Origin: Epiperipatus broadwayi
Taxonomy: Eukaryota > Onychophora > Udeonychophora > Euonychophora > Peripatidae
DNA: 64,000 nucleotides
Direction: 5' to 3'
Assembly (NCBI GenBank): GCA_028023455.1
Contig: JAQFVV010006274.1
Coordinates: 4,216,001-4,280,000 of the forward strand
Every line of letters starts with the position of its first letter. Within the stretch, counting starts at the first letter, position 1. The notes below the pieces were generated by a model. The model worked only from the letters and a program-made list of their open reading frames with translations, ran no database searches and was not told the origin of the DNA. Made by a program: the position numbers and the translations under genes. Shown here in pieces: positions 48,838-61,100 of this stretch.

Positions 48838-49573
48838 TCTGCTGCAGTCTCCCCATCTCTGTGGGCTCTTTCAGCTACACCCATGGACTACATTTCCACT
48901 GGGCACTAGTCATGTACTGCAAGCACTGACGCGAGATATCTCTACTGGAGTTGTACTCAAATAACTGCTCTTTACTGGAGTTGTCCTCTAATTACTGCCT
49001 ACTCAAATACTGCCCTGCATAGTTCTTACCCAGTCTTCTTATTGCTTTCTGATAACTGCAACAATTAATACACCGTCCAACAAGGTATCATCTCTTATCT
49101 AAAAATATTTGCAATCAGAAAATATCTCTTGGAATTGTCGATCGCCATTATGTCAATGCCTTAATTAAATTCCACAATTATCAGCATGCAATATAAAAAC
49201 AACCTCTCAAATACATTCTAGTTTTTCTGGAGTGCACAAACATGTCTGCCATTTTTACAAAATACTACAATAACAAATTAAAAATAATATTGTAATTAAC
49301 TGGGCTTGCATACTTAGTGGTAAAAAATAATGACCTGATGTGCTTACAGCCTATTCTAGGTATATATTGTTGATTGTTGTTTCCTTTGGAGGCACAGCAA
49401 AGAGACCCTAATGCAATAAAAATCAGAATTTATGGCAAAAATGACAATGTTTATTATTCTTTGCATAAGAATATCCAGTATGCCAGTCATTCACAAATTC
49501 TTTGTTAAGAGCAAACTTTTTAAATCTTGCACATAAACACATTTTCTTAATTTGCCACTGCTATAGTACATCA
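48838..49573. other. Spacer after the minisatellite
   Basis: TACTGGAGTTGT recurs at about 48941 and 48974, an imperfect ~30-bp direct repeat (CTACTGGAGTTGTACTC, TTACTGGAGTTGTCCTC). Otherwise no gene or element recognised. Confidence 0.5.
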
Positions 49574-49777
49574 CTTCTTTCCTATATGAAATTGTAATTT
49601 AATAGAGTTAAATATTAAAAAAATACCAAAGAAAGAAGTTAAATTTACTAGCAAAGTCATAATTACACACAAAATGTTAGAAAGTTATGAGTTATAAAAT
49701 GAAATTCTTCCAACTAATAATAAATCTTGAAGTAAAAATATAAATTTACCCAGTATGAATTGTATTGGGATACCTAT

Positions 49778-51423
49778 TGTGCCATTTCTTTTTATACCTG
49801 AATGATCGTACGCTGAGAATTAAAAAAAATCTGTAATCATTATCATATGAGGGCGCCACTAGAAAAAAACCTAGAACCGCAAAATTAGAAAAATCCTACA
49901 TTCGCGGTTGATAATTTGTATATGTATGACAGATGACCCAAATTTCTCTCGACAATTCCATTTCAACATGGATGGATTTGATACAATAATAGCTTTATTG
50001 TTTAATTATTAAAGAACAAATGAAAAAAAAAAATACACTTTTATAACCTTTAACCAATAATACGCTTTATTACAGTTACATTTTTTCTTTATTCAGGACC
50101 ATTACCAAAACAAATCGCTAATAACCCCTCTTTTCTTGACTCTTTATGTAACTAACGTAATCTTTCTTTCTTCTTTTCTTTTTTTTATTAAAGAAAAAAA
50201 CAAACAAAGGCAAAGAGCAATATATATTTCGTTCATGAAGGAACATGCGCTTTTATTTAAATAAGCATCCAAACCGATCCAAATCTTGACCGGTATTAGA
50301 ATTAAACGGCTTACTATTAGGAGTAAGTTATAACACAAGACCCTTACCCTCTCTTTCAATATTTTCTCAACTCTTAATACTTTTCATTTGCTTTCTAAAT
50401 CATTTTTAATTCTATTCTGATAACATTCTCATGGATTCATTTATTGGATTATTAGCATTTCTTAACCTCGCCCAATAGCCCTGAAAATTTAGTCAAAATT
50501 TAGCTAAACCATTCATAAAGTAAAATAAAAACATACAAATAATTTACGTATTTTAACTAAACAAATTAATTAATGTAGATATAAATAAAATCCCCTTCTA
50601 TTGTCATAATTCATAGTTCATTAATGGTTATATGCAATCCTAAATGAATGTTTAAAGTGTGATAATGTCTATAGTTCAATCGATAAACATAAAGTTTCCG
50701 TTATCCTGATCGATCAGTGCATGTCCATAAGCGTTTCTTCGTACCTCATGGGAGTTTAGTCTCAGCAACTAATTTTGTTCTATGGCTAGCACCACTTTCT
50801 CCTATTTGGTTTGATGTTCCTTGAGATGGTTTCACTGTTCGATGAAGATCTAGGAATAGGTCAGTGCCCCGGTTGGGGACAGATTCTATTTTATTTTAGC
50901 CTTCGATCATTTTTATTTCACTTTTTTATATAATAGTTCTTTTTTATTCATAAAAAAACAACTAATAATAATCACAATAGGTTTTTCTCTCTATTTATAG
51001 TTCTTTTCTTCATTGTCCTTTTCTTTGATCATGTTCCCGGCCATTGATTGCATCCCTTTCATTTTGTTTTTGTTTTTAACACCTTGCTAACCTGAAGTCA
51101 TGACAATACAAGTAATTACAATTCTTTTCTCTCTCCCCTCCCTTCAGATTAGAAAATTAAAATAATTAATTACAAAATTGTTTCCAAAAACTTTAAAAAT
51201 TTTTTCTATCACTTTCGATTTAATCTCTCAATCCAATTAAAAAAATAACTAATCTACCATTTTGCTTTTTTTATATACTTTTTTTTAAAATCCCAATAAA
51301 AAACTAATAAATAATACCAAAAAAAAACTTTCTATACACACAGCTTTTATTTCCTATTTTCTACCATACGTATTTACATACACACAGAGGATATAACATG
51401 AGCCGATCGAAATTATCGGCTCG
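49778..51423 (-). mobile_element. Solo LTR (family T)
   Basis: 1646 bp between CTAT repeats (49774-49777, 51424-51427); the empty site is near 58335. Plus-strand left end is TGTGCCATTTC; right end is ATCGGCTCG. The last 24-25 bp form a palindrome (TGAGCCGAT, AATTTCG-type loop, ATCGGCTC), which implies that the final G was an A, giving standard TG...CA ends. A GGGCGCCACTAG box (49851-49862) lies 73 bp from the left end. The frame at 50144-50359 is not supported as a gene. Confidence 0.7.
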
Positions 51424-51752
51424 CTATATTAATTTGATATATCAATATTTTATATTTTATAATTCAAGTAATAGTCAATAAGAAAAAAAAAATTATTATC
51501 AAGCAAAATAATTTATTTAAAAAAAATAAAATAATAATGCCATTGCAATAGCTACCAATATTCAAATTCATATATCAAAATCAACAAATGCATGAATGAT
51601 CAACAATCTGAGACATTACCAAATTAAACCTACCTTGATCTCAATATCTAGAAACAATAACATATACACCAAGAGCTCTAAGACTAAGAAATGGGTGAAA
51701 TGCCTGTTATATATAGGATTAACTATCTACTATAATATTCTAAGTAATGCAT

Positions 51753-53877
51753 TATAACAATCCAAAAGAAAGTGAAGATCGAATCTTGCCATAATCTGCA
51801 GTACAAAGGCGCCATCTAGGCATTTGAACTTAGAAAAATTTATAAAGTAGGCAGATATGCGCTGTTAAGATTCCACTTTATTTAAATATTAAGACCGCTA
51901 GCCCAATGTCACTAGCTCATGGAGACGCAGAGATAATAAATAACTTGTTTAATTTGTATCTTAAATATATATAAAAAATAAAAGCCACTGCCAGTAATTA
52001 ACACACAAACATTTATTTATGCACATATAAATTTTGAATCATTTTAAATTTTGAGGAATAATATTTATTATTTTAGATTTTAACATTCTTTTAATTTAAC
52101 TTATTATTTAAAAATTTTAAATCATCTATACAGATGAAATTTATATTTATTTTAACATTGTCGAGTATGAATAAATTTAATATTTTTTATTAAGATCATT
52201 GAGTATGAATAGACTACATAGATCTGCATTTGAAAAGAAAATATTCTATCCATTTTTTCACCTTAGGCCAAAAGTTCGCAGTCAAAATGGCATCAATCCA
52301 TCTGATATATTGATGTATTCAATGTAGCATGAAAATACAACAGCACTATATATTATACTGTCAGGAATGGACATCTGAACAGTATAGTTAGAGAAGACAT
52401 TGACTCTTGTCCTATACAGGAATGTTACATCTGTATGGCAAGAAGAACAATAAAATAAAAACTCCATAGGAAGGGACTGCGGTCCTTTTTGCCGACTTAC
52501 AATCCCATCCATAGGCAAAAGGGTTTGTGCGGCATATACAGCGATTCTGCACGTAATAAAACTCATACTACATCTACTAATTACACAAATATATCCAATC
52601 CATTGACCTAATTCAACTATGAAACGAATAACCTAAGATTATCCTCCCCTAATTAATTAATATAACTTTACAAATCTATATAGCCATTAATGCCCAACTT
52701 AAATTTAACATTTATTTAAATTCGCACAGATGAAATTTATAAAATTTGTTTTATAATGTTGAGTATAGATCGGCTGCATAGATTCCACGATTAAAACATT
52801 TCAAAATAAACCTAACCGATCAAAATACAAAGTCATTGATAACATCAATTGCAGAGGGAATACAAGAAACCCAATGGCATTTATCATAAGATGCCACATT
52901 GACATCGATGACATATATTCTAATCGAATGTGAAAACCACAACATAATTAACCGCTAATGAATCCATGCAAAGTCCATACCCAACTTAAATTTATGCATT
53001 TAAATAATTTATACAAATAAATATTAATAGGAATAAAAAAAATGGAAATAATGTTGTTGTTTTTTTTAGCAAACTCAAATATATATAATTTAAACATTAA
53101 TTATCAATTTGAAAATCAAATAAGAGTTCATTTTTAAATTTAGATTAGCTGAATCTTTAAGAAAAAAAAATTGACGAAAGTTCTTAATTACTTTTTTTTT
53201 GTTAATTTGTAAAGTTCATAGCTCATCGTAGAAGAGTCCAGGTTCCTGTTTCTAATTCCCGCAGCATCTCCACTGGAAGACTGATCTGATGTTCTGGAGG
53301 TGACCTTAGCTGGTTTCATTTCGGAATTACAGTCATTTCTTTTTTTTTAAAAAAAAGAGTGATATGTGCATCCTATCACATGTCTCAAACACAAAAAAGC
53401 TGGAACTCTCTGGTACTCAATATTTCTCTTTTTATAGTATCCACACAGATTCAACCAACAAAATGTCACTAATCCATCATTTTTATTCGGATCCAGGTTG
53501 AGACGAGGCTTGGTGCTTCCATTGGTCAAGCTAATTCTTTTTGTTCTCTTATCTATCTTATCCTCTGACTTTTTAATTACAGTATATAAGAGCCCCGAGG
53601 GCTAGTTTGCTTTTCAATTACTTTATAAAACAATCATTTCCATTTACAAAAATATTTTATCTTTAAATCTTGTACTTTTTTATAAGAAAGTACGTTCAAA
53701 TACTTTTATTTATTAAAAAAAACATTTTTAAAGTTTTGCATCTGTGAGAATATATATATATACATTTAACAACTCTTTAATTTTTTTTTAGCTTTTAGAT
53801 TTTTAATAAATTTATTTTATTTGCGAACTTAGTTTTCATTTGAAATTAATGTAACGGCATATTTATATATCATTACA
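51753..53877. mobile_element. Solo LTR (family S), second copy
   Basis: 2125 bp, ends TATAAC...ATTACA, flanked by GCAT (51749-51752, 53878-53881). Full-length homologue of 28286-30300. The terminal palindrome (53850-53877) has decayed at two arm positions. TATATAAGAGCCC at about 53586 is a possible core promoter on the plus strand, whereas AAATAAAGTGG on the minus strand near 51885 could be a poly(A) signal; orientation stays open. Confidence 0.85.
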
Positions 53878-54486
53878 GCATAGAAACAACCACTATTCTT
53901 AAATCTTTATATATAAAACATTTAAATACTAATTCATCATTATAGCCACAGTATGACATTACCCATGCTAAAGAAAATATTTACTACAAAAACAAAGTTG
54001 TTATAAAAATGAAGCCATAGGAAATTTATAATTGGAACTAACCAACAAATATCAAGCTACACATCAAATAACAATATCTCAACTGCTAATACATACAGTA
54101 TCAGTCAAATCCCATATATATATATATAAAATGAATATTTAGTACCATTTAAACAATTATAAATTTAAAATTATAAATGTTATTAAATAGCACAGATTAT
54201 ATATTTCATAATCTGTAATGAAATATCATGTCTAGAAAATAAAAGTAAATTATCCTTTATCACCTCTGTATTATTTTTAAGCATTACTTTTAAAATTTTT
54301 GAAAATATTAACTCATATATAGATTTTATAAATACACATAGTGATTGATATAATATTTAAGAACTGTCAATTTATAAATAATATCAGCATAATATTTACA
54401 TGAAAAATAATTTATTATAAATTTTATAAAAATTTAATAAAGATTTATAATTTTTTTTTGTCATTTTTACTCATTTACCAATAAAA

Positions 54487-54943
54487 GAATAGATATGAAG
54501 TGATTTATTCCATTGCTTGCAAAGAAATTGGTTATAATGCTATCTAATGTGATTGCAACAGCATGTTTATCAGTATTAAAAATTCTAAAAATGATTCACA
54601 GGTTAATTCTGTTTTTTTTTAAATCATGAAAGTAGTTATGGAGATGATCATTACTGTGTGAAATGAATCAAATGATAGAAAGAGGAAGGTGAAAAAAACT
54701 TGGTTTATTGCAAAGTTTAAAAATGTTATCAATCAGTGTAACACTAGTGTTCCACTGAGCATGCACTGGAATATTAGCCATTCATTTCCAATATGTCGCC
54801 ATGATTCTGGTACATGGTACCAAAAGTGCTTGGCAAATAGTTTTTCATGATTAATGTTTTTTGAATTTTAGCTACTCTGTTTATCACACTTTATACATAG
54901 TGAATAATTTTCATTATCTGACAGAGTTTTTGTATTATTTATT
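54487..54943. mobile_element. 457-bp retroposed insertion (SINE-like), unidentified
   Basis: Flanked by a perfect 15-bp duplication CATTTACCAATAAAA (54472-54486, 54944-54958); the other long repeat has one related site (61068-61082) and no insert. A 15-bp duplication fits LINE-mediated retroposition. No tRNA-like A/B boxes or poly(A) tail are evident. A plain tandem duplication is excluded because the inserted sequence is absent from the paralogue. Confidence 0.65.
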
Positions 54944-55661
54944 CATTTACCAATAAAAAATTTTAATGACCTGCAAATTTAAGATAGAACAGATGATCAC
55001 TTTCTTCATTATGGTGTTTAATTTAAAATAATAGATTGATGATTATAAAGTAATCCTATTATTTATAGATGAACATATGAAGAACTCAATTATTCATTTG
55101 AGTCTTGGTTCCCAAATCATTAGGATGAAAACTATTTATTTATATGTTCATCTTGGAAGTTTAAAATCCAATGATTTCTTTTCAATTAAAAGCATAACAA
55201 TCCTGTTCATGTAATCAAATAGTTTTCTTGACAAGGTATCATTTTTGATTGCCAATAGAACAATAAATAATTCTACAGTTTATTTAAAAGTATATTTGAA
55301 TAAATAATTATCAGTTCTTTACAAGCAATATTTTTAAATTAAACAATTGACTTTCTTTAAAATTATAGTTTAACAAAATCAACTTTTATAAATTAAGAAT
55401 GCATAATATTTTAAAATAATAATAATGAAATATTTTAAGCATATCAATGAAGTCACACTTCTAAATTAATAAAATTTTGTTTCTTTACATTTTCTTAATT
55501 TAAACATTAATAAAATATATTCCAAACAAATATATCATTTTATTATTCCCCCTTTCACAAAAAGAAATTTTATTACAATTTAACAATCATAATGTTTATT
55601 TTTTTAAAAATGGAAATTTTATTATCACTTTTTTTATGTATATAATATAAATTTTTAGTCA

Positions 55662-56296
55662 GAACTGAGTTAACATTTAATATCTTATTAACTTTACCTC
55701 AAATGCATAACAATTAAACAAAATATTTACCCTTAATATTTACAAATATAAACAAATTCAATATACACATTTATGTACATTCAAAAAAAAAGAAATAAAT
55801 AGAACATATAGGCTGTCCAATTTTAATAAAAGAAATATTGGTGAGGACTTTTAGAATTGAAGTTCTTTTAATCTCACCAAAATTCTAGCAATCTTAATCA
55901 CTTCAATTAGTTTATTCCTTTTCAATAATATTAAGTTCAGGAATAAATAATACCTATTTATATGTTTAGGTTTAAACTGAACATATTTTCTATGAGTCAA
56001 CAACTATACTATTCTGGTTTAGCCATTTATCCTTATAATATTTATTTTTTTATTCCAAAGAAATATAGCATCCTGATACTATATAAAACCAATTTTCTTA
56101 TAATCACTACTACAAACTATACTGTGAAATTATTTTCTGCTTTGGAATCTAATAAGATTCATATATCCACATATAAAACTGCCATACTCATGACATTGTA
56201 CTTCATGATAGTAAAACCATTTTCTTTTATTACAATTACCCTCACCTATAAACTCCAATATTTTTACATCTATATGAAGTAAGAGAATGAATTTTA
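55662..56296. other. AT-rich DNA downstream of the coiled-coil ORF
   Basis: Contains a plus-strand frame (55962-56282) that is hydrophobic AT-rich text without features; treated as noise. Confidence 0.5.
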
Positions 56297-57064
56297 TTAT
56301 AATAGTATTATTAAATACTCTAAAACATTTAATATTTTTACTTTTGTCTCTTTACAATTACCCTTCTGAAGTATTATTTCTGTATCTACTTCAAAATCCA
56401 TTACTATAGTTGCATAGATTTTTGGTTCTCCTGACATTTTCATATCAATATCACAATTGCTCATGATTACATCATCATTTTTAGAATCTCTTATAATTTC
56501 ATCATCAATTTTAGAGTCTTTTATAATTTCATCATCAAATCTACATTTATTAATTCCTACACCTATTTTAGATTTTTTAATATCTATTACATTATTTTTA
56601 CAAAAGCTATCAATGTCATCATTAATTTTAGATTGTTCTATTAAATTCACATCAGCTTTGGATTCTTTTATACCAACTAAATTATTTTTAGTTGACTGTA
56701 TGCTATCTATCTCAAGTTTATATTCATCAACAGCAATTATATTAATTTTAGACTCTTTAATAATGTCTTCTAAAGAAATATATATTTTAACTTCTTTTTC
56801 CTCAAAATTCTTTGGTACTATATTAATTTGTTCTTCTACTTTGTCAATCCTTTCTCCTCTTTTTTGAACTTTATCACTTAATTCAATCCAAGTCTCCTCT
56901 AATTTTTTTTTCATTTCAAACTGAATTTTTCTTATTTCTTCTTTTTTTTTTACTTTAAAAGCCTCCATCATTCTATCAAATTCATTCATTTTCTGAAATA
57001 TTTTCTGATAATACTGGCCAATATTTTTATTCATTTGATTCATACTCTGCTGATTCTGTTGCAT
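56297..57064 (-). CDS. Orphan coiled-coil protein with SK-D-D repeats, 255 aa
   Basis: The longest uninterrupted non-LINE frame in the window. Start ATG is preceded in frame by TGA, so it is complete as drawn. Residues 1-95 are rich in Gln, Lys and Glu with heptad-like spacing (MNQMNKNIGQYYQKIFQKMN; KKKLEETWIELSDKVQKRGE), probably a coiled coil. Residues ~105-215 consist of imperfect repeats of about 10 residues around DSKxDDEII (EIIKDSKIDDEIIRDSKNDD) and related ESK/QSK units. No RT, protease, zinc knuckle, signal peptide or membrane segment is seen. By position between two LTR-like repeats it may be a Gag-like protein of a non-autonomous element; that is inference. It could also be an exon of an unknown gene. 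Confidence 0.45.
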   Translation of the reverse strand: MQQNQQSMNQMNKNIGQYYQKIFQKMNEFDRMMEAFKVKKKEEIRKIQFEMKKKLEETWIELSDKVQKRGERIDKVEEQINIVPKNFEEKEVKIYISLEDIIKESKINIIAVDEYKLEIDSIQSTKNNLVGIKESKADVNLIEQSKINDDIDSFCKNNVIDIKKSKIGVGINKCRFDDEIIKDSKIDDEIIRDSKNDDVIMSNCDIDMKMSGEPKIYATIVMDFEVDTEIILQKGNCKETKVKILNVLEYLIILL

Positions 57065-58029
57065 ATTTTTTCACTTGATCCAATATTCTCTGTTCCTTTC
57101 ATTGGAACATTTGAATGACTATTTCTATATTTATTGTACTATAATCTTTCTTTTCACTTATTTTCATTGGTTTATTTTTTCTAATTACAATAAGGTTCCT
57201 TAAAGGTTATTCAGGGACTTTTTGGTTTAACTACTACTGCAGCTTGTAGCTCAGGACTAACACATTTTCTGACCACTTTCTCTTTTTCTATCTCCACCTA
57301 AATTTTGTTTCAATAATATAAATAAGTGAAATATTAATTAGTTTTTTCCCAAGAATGGACACAAAACCAAATGATTTCTCTTCATTCTATCTTCATCAAA
57401 ACCATCAATTTTGCTGCTTAATTTTAAAATGATACAAAATATACTTTATAATAAAGAAGAATATATGTGGCTCTACAATATTCAAACTTATATCTTTTAA
57501 AATTTATTTAAAAAATAAAATTGTATTAACTATCTTAAAATTTTTATTCTATTTTAAATTCAACAAATGGAAACCCACGATTTAAATTTTAAAAAATTAT
57601 ATTCTTTAATACCCCTCAAAGTGATTTACTTCTATCTAACTAAAGATAATAGACATAACTTATTAAAACCATTAAGTAAAATTTATCATGCCTCAAACAA
57701 GACAAAGTCTTAAAAAAATTCCTGTATTTTTTTTAAATATCTCCGAGTGCTTTATTTTATTAAGCTATACACATTAATGCCTCATTAAAAAAATCTCTGA
57801 TAAATAAGATCATATCATATAGAAAAGAAGCAAGATACAAAAATATATCTTTTATTATATAATTTATCAAAATCTCTAAAATTAAAATGTCAAATCTTAA
57901 GCAAAATACTACTCGTATCTCTTAAGTATGAGTTTATCACAGCTCCAAAAGCTACATGCCCAAAAATGATAAAAAATAACTATCTTTTCTTTTTTCCCTC
58001 TCTCTCTTAGGATATAAGTTTATTGAAGC

Positions 58030-58047
58030 CCACAAATTGGGTCCCCA
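58030..58047 (-). other. Possible primer-binding site
   Basis: The minus strand reads TGGGGACCCAATTTGTGG, three bases from a candidate LTR edge at 58051. It follows the TGG..CCCAA..TGGG pattern of the site at 12789-12806. A diverged tandem copy of the surrounding 60 bp lies at about 57925-57985. Weak. Confidence 0.3.
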
Positions 58048-58134
58048 AAATGATAATAAAAAATCTCCTCTGTAATGAATAAATAGTTTTATACATAACT
58101 TTACTAGAAGATGCCATTAGATAATAAATCTAAA

Positions 58135-61100
58135 CTTCTTTCCTATATCAAATTGTAATTTAACAGCATTAAATATAAAAAAATACTAAAAGAGTGAAGT
58201 TAAATTTACTAGCAAAATCACAATTACACACAAATGTTGGGAAGTTATGAATTATAAAATTAAATTCTTCCAACTAATAATAAATTTTGAAATACAAAGA
58301 TAAATTTACCCAGCAGGAGTTATATTTGAACAACTATATCAATTTGGCATATCAATATTTTATAATTCAAGTAATAGTCAATAACAATAGAAACAAAATA
58401 ATTTATTTTAAAAAATAAATGTAATAATAATGTCATTGCAATAGTTACCAACATTTAAATTCATATATCAAAATCAAAAAATGCATGTATGATCAACAAT
58501 CTGAGACATTATCAAATCAAACCAAGCCATTCTTGATATCAATAGCTAATAACACAGTAACTTATAAGCCAAAGGTTATAAGACCAAGTAATGGGTAAAG
58601 ATTATTAACTCTCTACCATAATATTCTAAGTATGATTTGCGCTAAAGATGCATAAACACACAAGCTAAAAACAACAACTATTCTTAAAACTTTATAAAAT
58701 ATTTAAATACTAATTTATTATTATAGCCACAGTATGACCTTACCAATGTTAAAGAAAATATTTGCTACAAAAATGAAGTCATTATAAAAATGAAGCCATA
58801 GGAAATTTATAACTGGAACAAACCAACAAATACCAAGCTATACATTGAGATGGTATTTTCTGCCATCTCATATATATAATTTAGTAAAATCATCCAATTT
58901 TAAAATAATATATTATCTTTATTTAATCAATCAAAGTTTTTTTTTTATCTTGAAGAAATCAGGATTTTTTCAGTGGATTTTTCTTTTAATTTATTTAAAT
59001 TAATTAGATCTTGAAATATAAGTTTTTCTTAAAAGCCTTTTAGCGATTAAGTCAATGCACATTGGTTTAATCACTATTACATAAAAAACATAGTGCTATA
59101 TAAAATAATATTTCATTAAAAGCCTTTTATATGTTTCTTGGGAAAACATGGGTTGGGGGGGGGATTGCAATTAACACTATTTTTGAAACTTCAGATACAA
59201 AAAGTATTTGTAATTCAAAATATTGCTAGAGTCTATCTATTGCATTAATTGATCAATAACTTTTTCATTAATCAAAAATGTAGCAAGAAGGATGGAAATT
59301 ATAAGTGACAAAATGTAGTTAAAAATAAACAGCAAAGTGTGAATCCTGATTACTGAAAAATATATAAATTGCATAGTTTTCTTTTGTTTAAGATAATTCA
59401 GACTTTTGCTTAAAAAGTGTTATTAACCATCACCATGAGAATCTCCATTTAGAGGACATCAAGGACTTTTCTCCTAGAAAAAACTGTCTCCCAGCCACAC
59501 CTAGAGCTTCTTGAGTGATTTCCAACTTTGGAGCAGATGAAGCCATCTAGCTAGTCATATGTCAAGAGCCAGTGGACAAAAACAAAGGATTCAAGCCAGC
59601 AGTTCAGGATGAAAATCATACCTGGACAGTACCCTCTTGGTGAAAGTTAAACAACTGATTGACCAGGGTAAATATGAACTGTTATTTATTCTAATTAGTA
59701 TGATAGCAACCTAGCATCTATTAACTGGGTCCATTGCACATTAAAAGCTTCAACAAAAGAATGTGAGATTTTTAACAGGGATTTATCATGTTATTTTGAT
59801 TGAATTAAAAAGGTGGCTATGGCATTATCTCAGCTATTTATTTGATAATGTATATTTTTCATTCATTTTTATTATATTCAAATGATTGTAATGATTAGAT
59901 CCCCAAAATGTTAACTGCTCAGTCTTAAAAGATAAACAGTGGTTGGGGGTAAAGATCAATTAATAATTTCACATCTAAGCAAAGATTGGAAATTTATGTC
60001 AGAATCAGACTATATAAAGGTATGCCTGAAGGTCATAATCAAACAACAGAAACTTATGCTGTCCATTAAGGATAGAATAAAATTATTTAACATGTAATGT
60101 AGAGGGTTTGAGTGATGCTCATTACTGCTCCCTCTTATTAGAAAATTGCCTTAAAGTTCACACCCATTTGGACAGGGTCTTCATAGGAAACTAGGATCAT
60201 TGTCATAGAATTTGTGTGGTGTATGGTCCCTCAGAAAAAATATATAAAATGTTAAATAATTGAACTGTATTAAAATTATAATGAATAGGATTAAATTTTG
60301 CACTTGTATTTTGTCTTAAATTTTGATTGAGTCAGTTCTGAGTGCTAGGAAGGGAAAATTGGAAAAGTAGTTAGGAATGAAAATGAGTATAATAAATATT
60401 TAAAGCCATATCTAAGAGCCTTTGTCTCTAATTTAATTATAATGTTAACAACTATTGTGTCTCTGGTAAGAACATAAATTATAATTAGTAGTGTTCATGT
60501 AAGATTATGCTTTAAAATTTATTATGTGATTGTAATACATAAATAAATTAACACTACGATCATTGAAGAATCTTCTCAATCTAGGGCTAGACTATATGCC
60601 GAGTGGCACCTTTATACCAGTCACTTTAGTTTGGATAATCTTCAGAATTTTGTGGACATAGTGATAATTTTCAGTACCACAACATCAAATAACACATCAA
60701 TCAATTACCATATGTATAAAATAAATATTCAAAACCATTTAAACAATCATAAATTTATAATTATAAGTGTCATTAAATAGCACAGATTTTATTCTTTATA
60801 ACCTGTATTGAAATATAATGTCCAAAATAAAACAAACTATCATTTATCACATCTACATTATTTTTAAACATTACATTTAAAATATTTAGAAATTATTAAC
60901 TTTCATGTAGCTTTTATAAATATACATAGTGATCAATACAATATTTAAGAACTGACCATTTATAAATAATTAATATCGGCCTAATATTTATATGAAAAAC
61001 AACTTATTATAAATTTTAAAAAAAATTAATAAAGATTTATAGATTGTTTTTGCCATTTTTACTCATTTACCAGTTGAAAATTTTAATTCCCTGCAAATTT

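Larger units (their letters stand above)
49574..55661 (-). repeat. Left long direct repeat (putative 3' LTR), with nested insertions
   Basis: Pieces 49574-49777, 51424-51752, 53878-54486 and 54959-55661 match 58135-61788 in order. Gaps are two solo LTRs and one 457-bp insertion. Sequence just left of 49574 is only weakly similar to that left of 58135. Confidence 0.65.

Noticed and set aside
48595-48884. Two overlapping minus-strand frames rich in HSLxSIHCRAFI-like text
   Set aside because: They are translations of the 14-bp minisatellite; the unit is not a multiple of three and the protein repeat is only its frame rotation.
51399-51423. Terminal hairpin read as a Helitron 3' end
   Set aside because: Ends CTAT-flanked rather than CTRR between A and T, and a 4-bp target duplication is present; a solo LTR with one mutated end base fits better.
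56457-56867. Plus-strand Ser/Ile/Leu-rich frame of 136 codons
   Set aside because: Antisense of the coiled-coil ORF at 56297-57064, which has the more protein-like composition.
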